From Fusarium oxysporum f. sp. lycopersici 4287 (Eukaryota; Ascomycota; Sordariomycetes; Hypocreales; Nectriaceae), in NCBI RefSeq assembly GCF_000149955.1, contig NC_030996.1:204039-268038 (forward strand): a DNA stretch of 64,000 nucleotides. The letters run 5' to 3'. Of this stretch, positions 1-10,971 are shown in pieces. Position numbers and translations under genes: made by a program. The notes below the pieces were generated by a model, which ran no database searches, was not told the origin of the DNA, and saw only the letters and a list, made by a program, of their open reading frames with translations. Within the stretch, counting starts at the first letter, position 1. Each line of letters starts with the position of its first letter.

Positions 1-591
1 NNNNNNNNNNNNNNNNNNNNNNNNNNNNNNNNNNNNNNNNNNNNNNNNNNNNNNNNNNNNNNNNNNNNNNNNNNNNNNNNNNNNNNNNNNNNNNNNNNNN
101 NNNNNNNNNNNNNNNNNNNNNNNNNNNNNNNNNNNNNNNNNNNNNNNNNNNNNNNNNNNNNNNNNNNNNNNNNNNNNNNNNNNNNNNNNNNNNNNNNNNN
201 NNNNNNNNNNNNNNNNNNNNNNNNNNNNNNNNNNNNNNNNNNNNNNNNNNNNNNNNNNNNNNNNNNNNNNNNNNNNNNNNNNNNNNNNNNNNNNNNNNNN
301 NNNNNNNNNNNNNNNNNNNNNNNNNNNNNNNNNNNNNNNNNNNNNNNNNNNNNNNNNNNNNNNNNNNNNNNNNNNNNNNNNNNNNNNNNNNNNNNNNNNN
401 NNNNNNNNNNNNNNNNNNNNNNNNNNNNNNNNNNNNNNNNNNNNNNNNNNNNNNNNNNNNNNNNNNNNNNNNNNNNNNNNNNNNNNNNNNNNNNNNNNNN
501 NNNNNNNNNNNNNNNNNNNNNNNNNNNNNNNNNNNNNNNNNNNNNNNNNNNNNNNNNNNNNNNNNNNNNNNNNNNNNNNNNNNNNNNNNNN
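1..591. other. Assembly gap (Ns)
   Basis: All bases are N. The gap borders AT-rich, repeat-like DNA, which is a common cause of assembly breaks. Nothing can be said about its content. Confidence 1.
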
Positions 592-969
592 TCTATTTCT
601 GTAGTGCAGTGGATCAGTACAAGTTGTGGCCGGAGGTCGACCGAGGCCAGATTCCATGTTCGCGTTCCGTGATCGCCGAAACTCCGGGCGGGCAGGTATA
701 CATCACCTTTCTTAAGACTTATACTAACCAGCTCTTTATTTTTTAAACTCTAAAAGAAATAGAAGGTTAAGTAAAGCATAAGTTAAGTCTTAAGAATTTA
801 AATAACTATATAAATAAGAATAAATAATTAAAATTTATAAAATAAATCAAATTAATATTTGTTTTTTAAACTCTACTTATATTTAATACTTATTTAATTC
901 TATATTTATACTTTTAACTAATAAATAGATACTTTATAAAGTAGACTTATAGCTTTATTTATTTATAAC
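592..969. repeat. AT-rich block next to the gap
   Basis: After about 130 bases of normal composition the sequence becomes very rich in A and T from about 720, full of TTAA, ATTTA and TATA words and without coding potential. Such blocks in Fusarium-type genomes are usually repeat remnants worn down by repeat-induced point mutation (RIP). No terminal repeats or transposase fragment can be recognised, so the original element is unknown. Confidence 0.5.
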
Positions 970-2494
970 CTTATATACAGTAAAGTGCCGCGCCTTGATC
1001 TTAGACTGGAACAGCAAATCCAGCTTCTGGGTCAGCAAACTTATTTCTCAAACATAGAAGTATATCCAAATAGTAGTAAGGAGACCGCTAGCCCCGGCAA
1101 TAAAGCCAAAAAAAAAACCTTGCAGATGGGCAAACTCGGGATTAAGCAGGTATGGATTAATAACAAAAACCAGAACAACGATAATCTACTGTACCATGTT
1201 CGAAATGGCCACTCTCTTGGGTCGAAGTGCGTTGCTTGGAACTTCACCCATGATGACCGTAGAAATGGGACTGATGGCTGCGCCGTGTACCACGATCAAG
1301 AGAATCATGAGTGCACCTTGGGCAAAAATAGCAACGTGTTTCTCATAATAATACGGAGCTAGCTGCACAAAGCCTATGAGGAACAGCAACATGGCGCTGA
1401 TGAACCAAGCCCAGATGTAGACTGGTCTTCGGCGGCACTTGGCCAGGATGGGGAGACTGGCGAAAGCGCCCACCAAGGCCGCAAGGCCACACCCTAAAAG
1501 CCAGAAGAAGCCCTATGAGACATAAACTCCGCACACTGATAGAGATCTATTAGCCTTACATCCTGCTCAAGAGAGGACACCACTGTGCTCCAGAGTACTC
1601 ACAAATCATAAAGTAGGCGGCGTTATTTGCGAGGGCATTTCCGGTGGTGATGATGGTGCTGAAACACACACAAGCAATAATAGTGCGCCGAAGGTTTGTA
1701 CTTTTGAAGATCTCTTGGTAGCTAGTAGACTTGTCGAGGGCTTGCTCTTCGCGGTCGATTTCAATTATACTTTCAAGATCCTGGCGAACATCGTAACCCT
1801 TAGCGGCGAGTCTGTCCAAAGCAGCTTCAGCTTCAGCAACCTTGCCCTTTCGAATGAACCATACGGGGCTGCATGAATACATGTACAGCTCCCGGAACGA
1901 GAGCTACCATGAAAGATGGTCTGCGGCCTATTTTATCCTATGCCACAGTAAAGCAGACAAGACTATGCTTCTCTAATTGATTCTTGTTGAGAGGTTGGCT
2001 CACCATGATGATTGCAACAACACACGAACCAAGTAGCTGACCTAGCATAGCGCATGCTGAGACAGCTGCCTGCCACCGAGCCGCAATGACATATTGTCCC
2101 TGGTATTTGAAACTAGAACGGGAAGTGAATTCGGGCAAAGCGAACAGCGGAGAAACCCATGCTGGGCCGTAGGCAACTCTAAAATTGGAAAGGCGTTAGC
2201 AGCATTCTCTGAACACTTATTAAAGCCCTCCAAACCGAGTATATCTTATAAAATAATTATACTAGAAAACGTAAAGGACTACATCGAAGCAAAAGGCCAT
2301 CTCTTGACCTCCGTCTAGAAAGACAAATCACTAATGCTTTCCGCACATAAAGTCAGAGCGGTTTGACCGACAGGGATGCTCGTGATGCTTCGAGCATCAG
2401 CAACTTGGTCCACGTTGAAGTTCTTCTTGTCCACATCCGTGTGAATGGCACCATCAGACGAGTCAAACAGACCATTGTTTCCACTTAAGGCCAT
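970..2494 (-). pseudogene. Decayed MFS sugar (alpha-glucoside-type) transporter
   Basis: Reading the minus strand from an ATG at 2494, pieces of a sugar porter of the fungal maltose/hexose permease class appear in order but in different frames. They are an N-terminal stretch beginning MALSGNNGLFDSSDG, a central stretch with WFIRKGKVAEAEAALDRLAA (the usual post-TM6 segment) and LRRTIIACVCFSTI, then PVYIWAWFISAMLLF and VIMGEVPSNALRPKRVAI (the conserved E-P-S-LR segment near TM10). At about 985-1040 lies a C-terminal piece LDLLFQSKIKARHF. In the family this follows a P-E-T/S-K-G-R-T motif, but here it is replaced by E-I-S-L-L-T and preceded by a stop. Frameshifts and stops rule out a full product. 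The family assignment is sound; the substrate cannot be judged. Confidence 0.75.
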
Positions 2495-3661
2495 GATAAC
2501 GGTGTGAAGCAGGTGAAATAGTCAAAAAGGCTACTTTTCGGTTTCATATATAAGTCGAAGAAGCTGACAAGAATGCATTGCAAATTGACACAAGATGTGA
2601 TTATCGAGGGCAGAAAACAGATACAACGCCACGAGTATTTACAATGATTAACGAGTTGATAAGAAAAGCTTTAGTGGACATCCCGAACCTGTTAGATTGT
2701 TGCAATAGCATCTGCGTCCAGATACCCCATATCATCGTTGGCAGTTAGGGTGCCACTATTCCAAGGATTCGGGATGGCTTATCAGAAAGCTTGTGGAAAA
2801 TGTCTAACCTTTCTGGATTGATGCAACTGCGTCGGTCGTAGAATCTGGAGAACCCTAGGTAATTGGGTTCTAAATCAGCATAACTATATACCTCGTAGAT
2901 AAAGCCCTAAGCATGATTGGTTTCTGATTACAACCAGGATCCAAAGCAGTGATCTTGCTATCAGGAGAAATCATAGGTGTTAATGTGGTGTAGCAAACGC
3001 TACATTCGAGACCGTTTAATAACGTATTTTGACAGATAGCGTGCCGTTGTATTTCGACCGGGGCCCTATCAAATAATATGTTATAGCTAAAGGCTGTTCC
3101 AAATACTTGACAGGACTCTCTAACAGCAAGTTCATGGAAATCTCTCAAAATCCATGAAGAATTCCCCGATTTGGAGGGATAACATCTCCCAGCATACTAA
3201 GTATGGGACAAATATTAGCTATGTATATAAACAGGGTCCCAGAATTTTACCGCCCACTCTATAAGTGGGGCTCCCGTTAGGTCAGATCCACCAGTAGTAT
3301 ACTGTACGGAGTAGTTAGCACAGGTTTTCGCGCCGAGGTTTTACGCTAAGTACTGTAAGTGCCTAAGAATTGTCTACCCTAAACGAGCTTGCGAGTCAAA
3401 GGCCTGCTAGAGAGAAGCAAAAATGGATCTCCAAACTCGAAGACAGTAATGGTTGATGGTCTCCGCACACTACCTAGTTATCTGGTGTATCGCAGTACTA
3501 ATCTTGTGGTTTGGGGAACGATAAGGTAGGTCTATTTGCCCCAAGCGCCGCTAAAACTTGTTCCCTGCCTTTTACGGTTTTGTCTTGTGCCTCTTCCCCT
3601 CTATTCTTCATCACCCACCTCGAAATGAACTACTCTTTCCAACATTAATGCGGCAATACCG
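2495..3661. other. Intergenic region with possible exon remnants
   Basis: No convincing gene. On the minus strand, between about 2860 and 2690, two short stretches read S-P-D-S-T-T-D-A-V-A-S-I-Q and D-A-D-A-I-A-T-I-stop. They can be joined by a GT...AG intron of about 55 nt and resemble each other, which suggests the tail of a decayed gene. A minus-strand open frame at 2870-3148 has no recognisable feature. The part from about 3540 is pyrimidine-rich and looks like the promoter of the following gene. Confidence 0.4.
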
Positions 3662-5212
3662 ATGAGTACTCAAGACGTAGCCTCTTCTGAACCTGATGTT
3701 CAGACAGTGATTTCCATCGATCCGGACAGTCATCATCAACTCACTGATGTTCAACGGTTACTTTTCGGGGCCGAGAGGTCCGGGACCAACCCTCCCCCTC
3801 GCAAGCGTCGGCGAGGAGGCAAGATTTATTCTGTAACGCAGTCTTCCTTGCGCAGACTTGACGGTCCATGGTGCTGACTGCAAGCAGGGCTGCGGGACTT
3901 GTCGAACACGCAAGATCAAGGTGCGGTGTTTTTCTACGACGTGATGTGCCATTCACTTATCCCATGCCGTCAGTGCGACGAGCGCCAGCCGAAATGCTAC
4001 AACTGCGAACGATCTCGAATTTACGTGTGTGATGGTTTCGAAAATAACAGCATCGCGTCAGGCTCTACTCTTCCACTCTTAGAGTCTCCGGAAGCTTCCG
4101 AAAGATTCAGTATTCGGGGCATATGTCGCGACATTGAGAAACCCTCCGCCAAGCGTCTGAAAGCAAGTGGAGTGGAGGTGGTATCGGTGAGTTGTTCTAT
4201 ACACTAGCCGGGGACAATGCGATCCTTACCGATATGTTAGGCGGATCTATCCTCAGAAAGCGATGTCAGAAGGGTTCTCACAAGAGCCAGTGTCGTATTC
4301 CTCGTAACGGCCTACTCTAGCAACTCTTGCAATAAGAAAATCGAAATCGACCAGGGCAAGAACGTTGCAAGAGTGTCAAAGGTAGCGAGAAGTGTGAATG
4401 TACAATTCGTCATTGGTTCCGACTGACATTTGATCTGCAGGAGCTTGGAATCGGTCACTTGATCTTCAGCTCACTTTTATCTGTGACCGAGAGTGCGTGA
4501 AAGGAAAATGATCCACGACTGATCTCGTCATAGATAATATTTAGCAGCGCTAACATGACTTGCAGGCACAAATGGGCAACTGAAACATGCCCAAGAATTT
4601 GACAGTAAAGCGGAAGTTGAACGATTCATCCGTCAACTTGAGAAACCTGCCACATTTGTTCTTCCGGGATTTTACATGAGTCTATTTACTCCGGGCCAGT
4701 ATTTAACCAGGTCGCGCCAAGATGCTCAGCTCCTGCAGCTCGAAGAGCCTGTCTCGACAAGCTCTACAAAGTTCCCCCTCATCGACATCGATAAAGACTT
4801 TGGTCGTTCTGTTGTCGCGGCATCACTTAAGAGAGACTCGTTCCTCGGAAAGCGGGTTTATGCTGCTCAAGCCTGCTATACCCTGGATGAAATGGCTGCT
4901 GTGGTCAATAAATTCGAGCTAATCCATGGTTTCAGATGCGTGACTAGAGAGGTTCCTGATGATGAGTTTCTTAGTCAGAGACCTGTCTCAGGATCAAACA
5001 CTACGGAGAGGCAGATTGAGATTCTCGATATGTATCGATTTATGCGAGGACCAGCTTATTACCTTAATGGAAGCTTAGAGATGAACCAGAACGTAAGTAA
5101 CGAGAAGGGAAAGTAAACAAGTAACCAGTGACTAACATAAAGTCTATTTAAGATTGTTGACGGCTTGCTGGTCACATATGAGGAGTTTGTGAGAAATGGA
5201 GGGCTGATTTAG
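3662..5212 (+). CDS. Zn2Cys6 zinc-cluster protein fused to an NmrA-like domain
   Basis: Seven exons give 398 residues: 3662-3832, 3888-3920, 3974-4186, 4241-4381, 4441-4492, 4566-5092 and 5153-5212, with GT...AG introns of 53-73 nt and no frame conflict. The N-terminus has a basic stretch (PRKRRRGGK) followed by a zinc cluster with cysteines at 59, 62, 69, 76, 79 and 87 (CX2CX6CX6CX2CX7C), typical of fungal DNA-binding regulators. From residue 113 the protein reads as an NmrA-like Rossmann protein: FSIRGICRDIEKPSAKRLK, then GVEVVS-ADLSS, ASVVFLVTAYSS, QGKNVARVSKELGIGHLIFSS and FVLPGFYMS. Exon 3 carries both the last four cysteines and the first NmrA strand, so the fusion does not depend on splicing. 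The usual glycine-rich NAD(P) motif is replaced by E-N-N-S-I-A-S-G-S. The family senses redox state and regulates transcription factors; the role of this fusion is unknown. Confidence 0.72.
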
Positions 5213-5426
5213 AATAGAGCAGACACTTAATTGCCAGCCTTAACAATTACTATCACAATACTTAGATTTTAATAGCGTTTTATTAAGGTTAACTATCTTA
5301 ACTTTGTATTAAATACTAACGTTAATAAGTACCTCTTAGTAATTAAAGCTATTAATGATTTAAGTCGCTCTCTTAATAAATAAGTTTTTCTTTACTTATT
5401 TTGTAAGTTAGGGTTTAAATAGGTAA
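5213..5426. repeat. AT-rich spacer
   Basis: A strongly AT-rich, non-coding stretch separates two convergent genes. It has the TTAA/ATTAA word bias of RIP-worn repeats, but no element can be identified. Confidence 0.4.
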
Positions 5427-7185
5427 TTAGGTGTTTTCTTCTACTATATATAAAAGATAATATAGAAATCCTACTATAAAAGCAAAACCATAGGCAAAAG
5501 CAGGGCATACACAGATGCAGCCAAGGACTATGGCATGCAACAGCGCAAATACAGGGGTGATTTCAAGGGTTCCAGGTCCTAGATAACGTACTGCACATGA
5601 GTCAGTCGCGGATTTCACCATGTTTCGCACCTCCGTAAAACTTACAGGGATATAAAGGTAGGGAACCTCGTGCTCGTATTGGGCCCAAGCCTCGCCATAC
5701 TTCTCACGGCAGCGGCGGACGTCGCGGTTGGCGCGGTGGATGGCCATGATAGTAAAGAAGACGGAGTAGAACCAAGGGAAGGGGCTTTTGAAGCCCGTGA
5801 TCAGGCCCCAAGAGAGGGCAAAAAAGATGTCGCAAGAATAGTGGATCTTGCGGGCATAGCCAAGCCAGCCATCAACCATAATCACATCCCCCTTAGAAGA
5901 GGTGATGGTCTTGGGGTTCTTAACTGTCTGCCACGGAAGCTGGGGAAAGGTCTTGCGATTAACAAGCTGGTTGCGCTCCTGGGCGCGGAAGCCATTCTTC
6001 TGGCTATTCGTCGTATCCCAGACCCAATATACGAAAAAGTACAGGACGTAAAAGGCCGCGAGCGTAATAGGGTTCCACTTATACTCGGATGGGTGGTGGT
6101 TAGCTAGGAAGAGAGCACAGTGACAGTACGACATGGGGACACCAGCAAGATTCCAGAAGATGAGCATAAAGCCCCATTTCTCGTAATAGATATCCCTAGA
6201 GCGGTGTTAGAAATTCTCAAGTAAGCAGTAGGGGGTCACAGGACTCGTACCAACTCGAAATGATGAGTTGCTCGCCCTTGGCACACGCGTTTGCATAGAG
6301 ATAGTGCACTACAACTAAGAAAAGCACCTCGGCTGAGATGTATCCATATCTCTCGTACTGATGCGCTGCGGTGGCGCAGCTTAGACCGAAGAGAATAAAC
6401 CATGGGATTCGGACCATAAAGAACATCTTAAAGTCCAGGATACCAAACATGCGAGGGTTCAGCTCGGCGCCAAGAAAGAAATCATAGATAGGATACCCTG
6501 TCATACGATGCTGGGCGCCTCTCCAAAGAGCAGAGAAGTATGCAACAAAGGCCACAAGGAAACCGCTAAGGATAGCCACCGACATCAGAGGGCCAAACTC
6601 ATCGATAAAAGTGTAGAGCGGAAAGAGACCACTAAAGTGGAGGGCGGCCAGAACGACAATTGTAAAGTGGAAGCTGACGTAGCAGTTGCACAAGTACTTC
6701 AGCTGCTTTCCGTTCTCATGAGGTAGAGGCTTCCCCCAGGCCCAAACGCCTGGCAGGACACAGTAGCAGATAGCTTCGAAGATGAAGAAAGTCCAGTAGA
6801 TACGCCAAGCGCGGAGAGAAGGGTAAGCACCGGTGTAGACGAGTTCAACTAAAAGTCTGCCAAACTCGCCCCAGCTTTGGTCCTCCTTAGGCAGAGGCAG
6901 CTTTCCAGCATAGTAAGTGGCGCCAATCCACATATACCACATAAGCAGGGGAAAACCTATCATCAGGCACGACACGCCAAGGCTGCCACCGAATTCGAAC
7001 TCATTTGAGGTACTGACTTTGGGGTCAGTGCCGACTTCCCAGCCATCGATGCGCTCGCCCTTTCGGTAGGTGCGGCTGGTGGGAGCTTGAGGAAGTGTCT
7101 TCCTAATCAACCAATACGTCAACGTAAATCATAAGATAATTGCGATGGAATTTCACCTAGTGGAAGGTTGGGCGAGGGTCGCCAT
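5427..7185 (-). CDS. ERG4: Delta(24(24(1)))-sterol reductase (ERG4 type)
   Basis: Three exons (7157-7185, 6251-7102, 5427-6195; introns 54 and 55 nt) give 549 residues. This is the multi-pass ER enzyme that catalyses the last ergosterol step, NADPH-dependent reduction of the C24(28) double bond. Family signatures are clear: [112 protein letters not shown] and a terminal [10 protein letters not shown] followed by VPYLYIP. Length exceeds yeast Erg4 because of a hydrophobic tail of about 65 residues after VPYLYIP, which is unusual. The 29-nt first exon is inferred from the frame (MATLAQPST) and a good intron; a start at 7122 is the alternative. A second copy elsewhere in the genome would be normal for Fusarium. 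Confidence 0.9.
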
Positions 7186-9681
7186 AGTGCCGGCACTCTG
7201 ATACGGTCGTGTATTGATACTGCGACAGGCCAATTATTTGAATTTATACAGCGAAAAGAGGAGGGATCGATATAAAGCATAATAAGTGTGAAATCGACGA
7301 TCCCTTATGTACACAAGCCCTAGAGGTAGGGCTACAAACATTTCGTGTAACGGAGAGACAAGCCCTGTTCAAAAAGAATGCTTTGATAGCGCCGAAATTC
7401 CTTCAACTCGCACTCTCTGGCCTCCGAGTCTCCGGGAATGGAGGGTCCCTCTGATAGCGTGTGGGTCTCCAATAGCCGGGCACGGAGCTACGGGATTCTC
7501 GGCCCCCGCTGATCTACCTTGACCAAGAGAGAAGCGTAGTTGAGGGCGCCGAATCGTGGCCTGTAGGCTCCGTATGGCGCGCCGGGTTTGACTAGATGTT
7601 GGAAACGCCAATCAAGGAAATCTCGTTTGCTCTTTCTCGTGTGCAGTATGATGCAGCTCCTCTTTTCTAAAATTGCAGTGGGTCAGATCAGACAGCTAAT
7701 GTGCTCTACTACTCTCGTAGACGTTTTCGTATCCGCATTCATTTCTCGCAAAGTGAGCATCCGAGATACTTCTTCCTAACATCCATCAGTTAGTGGAAGC
7801 TGAGTCACAGCTCTGCGCAATCTTCTGCTATTAAATCAAGCCCACCGCCTTTGAGCTTTGAATTTTCCATTGATCTTTAATTCGCCTGTTGTCGTTTTCT
7901 TCTTTGGTTCTCTTTAATCCTCTTCATCTTCCCCTTCAACACTTTACACCAGATTGAACATAGTCGCCTCAACGAACACCAACCTCAAGTACGAGGATCA
8001 CCAGCGCAATGCCGAATTCAACAAAGCTATGCATAGCACCTCAGCCCAGGCTGAAGGTGGCATTACTGCCATATTCCGCAAGGGCAGTGCTACTAAGCAG
8101 GCTACTATCGATAAGTATTTCAAGCATTAGGATAACAAGCCCGCAGAGAATAAGACTCAGAAGGAGCGCGCTATAAGATGCCCTGATATGCCCCTCCTAT
8201 TCCCTATAGCAGCGACTAATACAGCGGCCAGGCTCGCCAAACCAAATACGCCACCTTGACCCAACAGTAAGTAATCTGATTCCTGTCTTTGTTTCTCTGT
8301 GACTTTCTGGGTCATTTTTTTTTGTTGAAATTCCTATGTATCATTAGACTATTCTTTACTTGAGCTTCATTTTGATGTAAAATTCATTTAAATTGAAGAG
8401 CAATTGCTATGTTAATTTCAGTCAGATGTAGATGGTTGGAATCGAGGTGGTTAGGGTTGATCCCGGATGTGTCGGAACCTTTTGCACAGAAGTTTACAAG
8501 TTAGTACTTACTTATGATTGCCTTTTTAGTGCCATTATAGTAGTTATTTAAAAATTCATTGGGCTACCGTCGCTAGCAAGACCCGACTTCTCCTATATGT
8601 CTACAACCCCCTAGTTTTACTGCAATGCTAACAAACGTGAAAGACGACACATCTGACTTGGCGATCTGGTCAGTGTGAGTGAAGAACCTTCAGCCCTGAT
8701 ATTATTCAACAATCCTGACGTGTTGCTTTTCTAGCCTCAAGGCCAGTGCCATAATCATTGCATGCCGCATACCAGTCCTTCAGCCCCTCGTTCATGCTAT
8801 TATAGGTTATCGGACTTTCGGCTCCCCACCGGGATATAAAAATTATAATTCATCGGGATATCAGAACTATGGAAAGTCTCGTACGGGCCGGTATCGTTCA
8901 AATATTGAACTCAGCGATTGCCGATATGGCCGTAATGATGACTGATTGAGCATGACAATGTGAAGTACCTTAGCTCCGGGCCTGCGGAACTTGACTCACA
9001 AGAAAGTATATCGTGGCGTGGTGGCATGAAGATAGTCGATGCCTGGTTGATTCGTACACTTCTCTGAGTCAGCGAAACATTTTGACATAGGAAGTATATA
9101 TCTCAGTTAAATAAAATGTTGGAAAATCCGGGAATCCCCCTTCTCCATAGGATTTAGGCTGTGAGTCTGAGAGTCCTAGATTAGAGTTGAAAGTTCTAGC
9201 TAAATATATCTAAAGATATAAACCCTATAAGAAGTCTTATCTTAATAATTGATACCCTAGTTTGATAAAGAAATATAGTTTTTCACCAGGGCTATTATAT
9301 AATATAAATAATAATTACTAGAGAAGGTAAATGCCATGCCCAGGATGGACGAATCAAGCGAGCCACGATTTTGGGGTTCTTTGGTATTGATTGCTTGAGT
9401 GTGATCCGAGTTCACTCTCCTCTATTGCTTTGTGGTAGGTGATCTATTCGTAGCCGAATTGGCGCACTGATATTGGCCTGATAGCATCATAGCAAGATAC
9501 GTCCTGTTCCGGCGATCTGGCCCGTTTTGTTTTGCCAATCTCGCGTCCTGATAAGACACTTATTGTTTGATATCAACAACAATTATATCAGCTGGGAGAG
9601 CGCCCTTGTATTCTTGTGTTGGCGGTAGCAATAAATAGCTGCTATTTGCTAGTCTAAATTCTACCGGACCTCCAAGGCTTG
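7186..9681. other. Gene-poor region with one decayed coding stretch
   Basis: About 2.5 kb without an intact gene. It starts with the promoter side of the sterol reductase gene. At 7850-7960 a CT-rich stretch resembles a fungal promoter, and at 7987-8130 a plus-strand frame of about 45 codons follows without an ATG. Intron-like sequences lie at about 8264-8350. The block at 9110-9330 is AT-rich and RIP-like. The remainder contains only short random frames. Confidence 0.5.
7987..8130 (+). pseudogene. Coding remnant ending in a PIP-box-like motif
   Basis: The frame has no ATG start and reads through HQRNAEFNKAMHSTSAQAEG, GGITAIFRKGS and KQATIDKYFKH before a stop. The end matches the PCNA-interaction consensus Q-x-x-(I/L/M)-x-x-(F/Y)-(F/Y) exactly (Q-A-T-I-D-K-Y-F). 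The following sequence keeps coding-like composition (DNKPAENKTQKERA) after the stop. It may be a fragment of a DNA-transaction protein or of a transposase; the source is not recognised. Confidence 0.35.
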
Positions 9682-10971
9682 TTAGGAGTAGTCTACTTCA
9701 ATCTTGAACTGATCATCCTTTTCGTCAACCAGAGTAACCTTAATACCCCACCCAGACACCTCATATGACTTTGTACCACTCATGGACAGGGTTGCATCGT
9801 TCAACGGCTCCCAACCGCTAACGTCACTACCGCAACTGTCCGATCCAGGGGTAGCATCGAGAACACGAATAGGGCCCTGCCCTGTAGCGAGAGTAGTATC
9901 AACCGTATAGAGGAGAACACCAGGTGCGCATATCCTTTCATCCGCACCCTTGGCTACGCGAGCTTCAGCAATAAGAGCTGAAGTCTTATTAGTTGCGACA
10001 ATCACAGCCTTGGTGCCCCCTTCTGTCTCAACAGGTGTGAGAGTATGTCTGGTAGTACCGTGTTCCAAAATACAATCGACATCTTCATCGAGTATCCAAC
10101 CTAGCCTCCACTTATCCCAGGCGAAGAAGTCGGGAGCAATTCCTCCAACATTACCCATGACACTCCAGCCACCGACAAATTCGCCGGTAGGAAAGTTTAG
10201 ATCGAGGGGGTATAGATCGGGTAGACACATAGAGTGGCCAGTCTCGTGGTTAAGCGCCTTATAGCCCCAGCTATTATAAGGGTCAACTCCAAAGGTAACA
10301 GCTCTATTCGCCACGAATTTTTGGTCTCGGGTAAATGCACCGAAGGACGAGGCCAAAGAGCGAGTCATCCATGCTGCGTTACGCGTAGGTACGACATAAA
10401 GGATATCCGTCGCGGCCGGAGGTGGATTTTCGCCATTGTTCATATATGCATCCAATGCATCCTCAACGTAAGCATAGTGCTGTTGGTTACTTAAACCCGA
10501 GTCCCAATCGTAGGATTCTGCGGAATGAGGCATACGATAAAACTTGGAAGTATCGGCGGTGATATTCAGTCCAAGCTGGTGATAGCTGATTTCTTGGAAC
10601 CACTTGTTTGCATCGGGAACCAGGAAATCGTAAGCGTCCTGTGGAGATTCTTCGAGGGCCTCTGCGTCGGAAAAGTCGACAAAGATCATAAAGCCCTGAA
10701 TAGTACCCTTGCTGGGGATGCAGTCGCTCATAAAACCATGCCCGACACTCTGCCATGCGAAGTCTTGCCTGGGAAGCTTACAAGTCGGAACCCATGGAGT
10801 ATTATCATCAGGGAATGTGCTGTTGGTAGATCCGGTCCCGTTCGTAGGCGTATTCGGATCCAAGGGTTGTGTTTGGTTGGTAGGTTGAGTCTGGTTGTTT
10901 GCTAACGGCTGACAGATAGACGATGCCGCTGCGGGTAGAAGAAGTGACAGCACCGTCGCCTTGTTCATCAT
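9682..10971 (-). CDS. Secreted M6-like metalloprotease
   Basis: One exon of 429 residues. Residues 1-20 form a signal peptide (MMNKATVLSLLLPAAASSIC), followed by an N/T/Q/P-rich segment with N-x-T sites (NQT twice, NGT, NST). The motif N-H-E-T-G-H-S-M-C-L-P-D-L-Y near residue 240 is the HExxH zinc site plus downstream PDLY of the immune inhibitor A (M6) family; downstream come GGWSVMG and DFFAWDKWRLGW, also typical of that family. Bacterial relatives cleave host proteins; in fungi the role is presumably extracellular proteolysis. Length is short for M6 because only the catalytic part and a small C-terminal beta region are present. Two adjacent ATGs leave the start ambiguous by one codon. It is an isolated gene in a gene-poor region. 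Confidence 0.85.
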   Translation of the reverse strand: MMNKATVLSLLLPAAASSICQPLANNQTQPTNQTQPLDPNTPTNGTGSTNSTFPDDNTPWVPTCKLPRQDFAWQSVGHGFMSDCIPSKGTIQGFMIFVDFSDAEALEESPQDAYDFLVPDANKWFQEISYHQLGLNITADTSKFYRMPHSAESYDWDSGLSNQQHYAYVEDALDAYMNNGENPPPAATDILYVVPTRNAAWMTRSLASSFGAFTRDQKFVANRAVTFGVDPYNSWGYKALNHETGHSMCLPDLYPLDLNFPTGEFVGGWSVMGNVGGIAPDFFAWDKWRLGWILDEDVDCILEHGTTRHTLTPVETEGGTKAVIVATNKTSALIAEARVAKGADERICAPGVLLYTVDTTLATGQGPIRVLDATPGSDSCGSDVSGWEPLNDATLSMSGTKSYEVSGWGIKVTLVDEKDDQFKIEVDYS

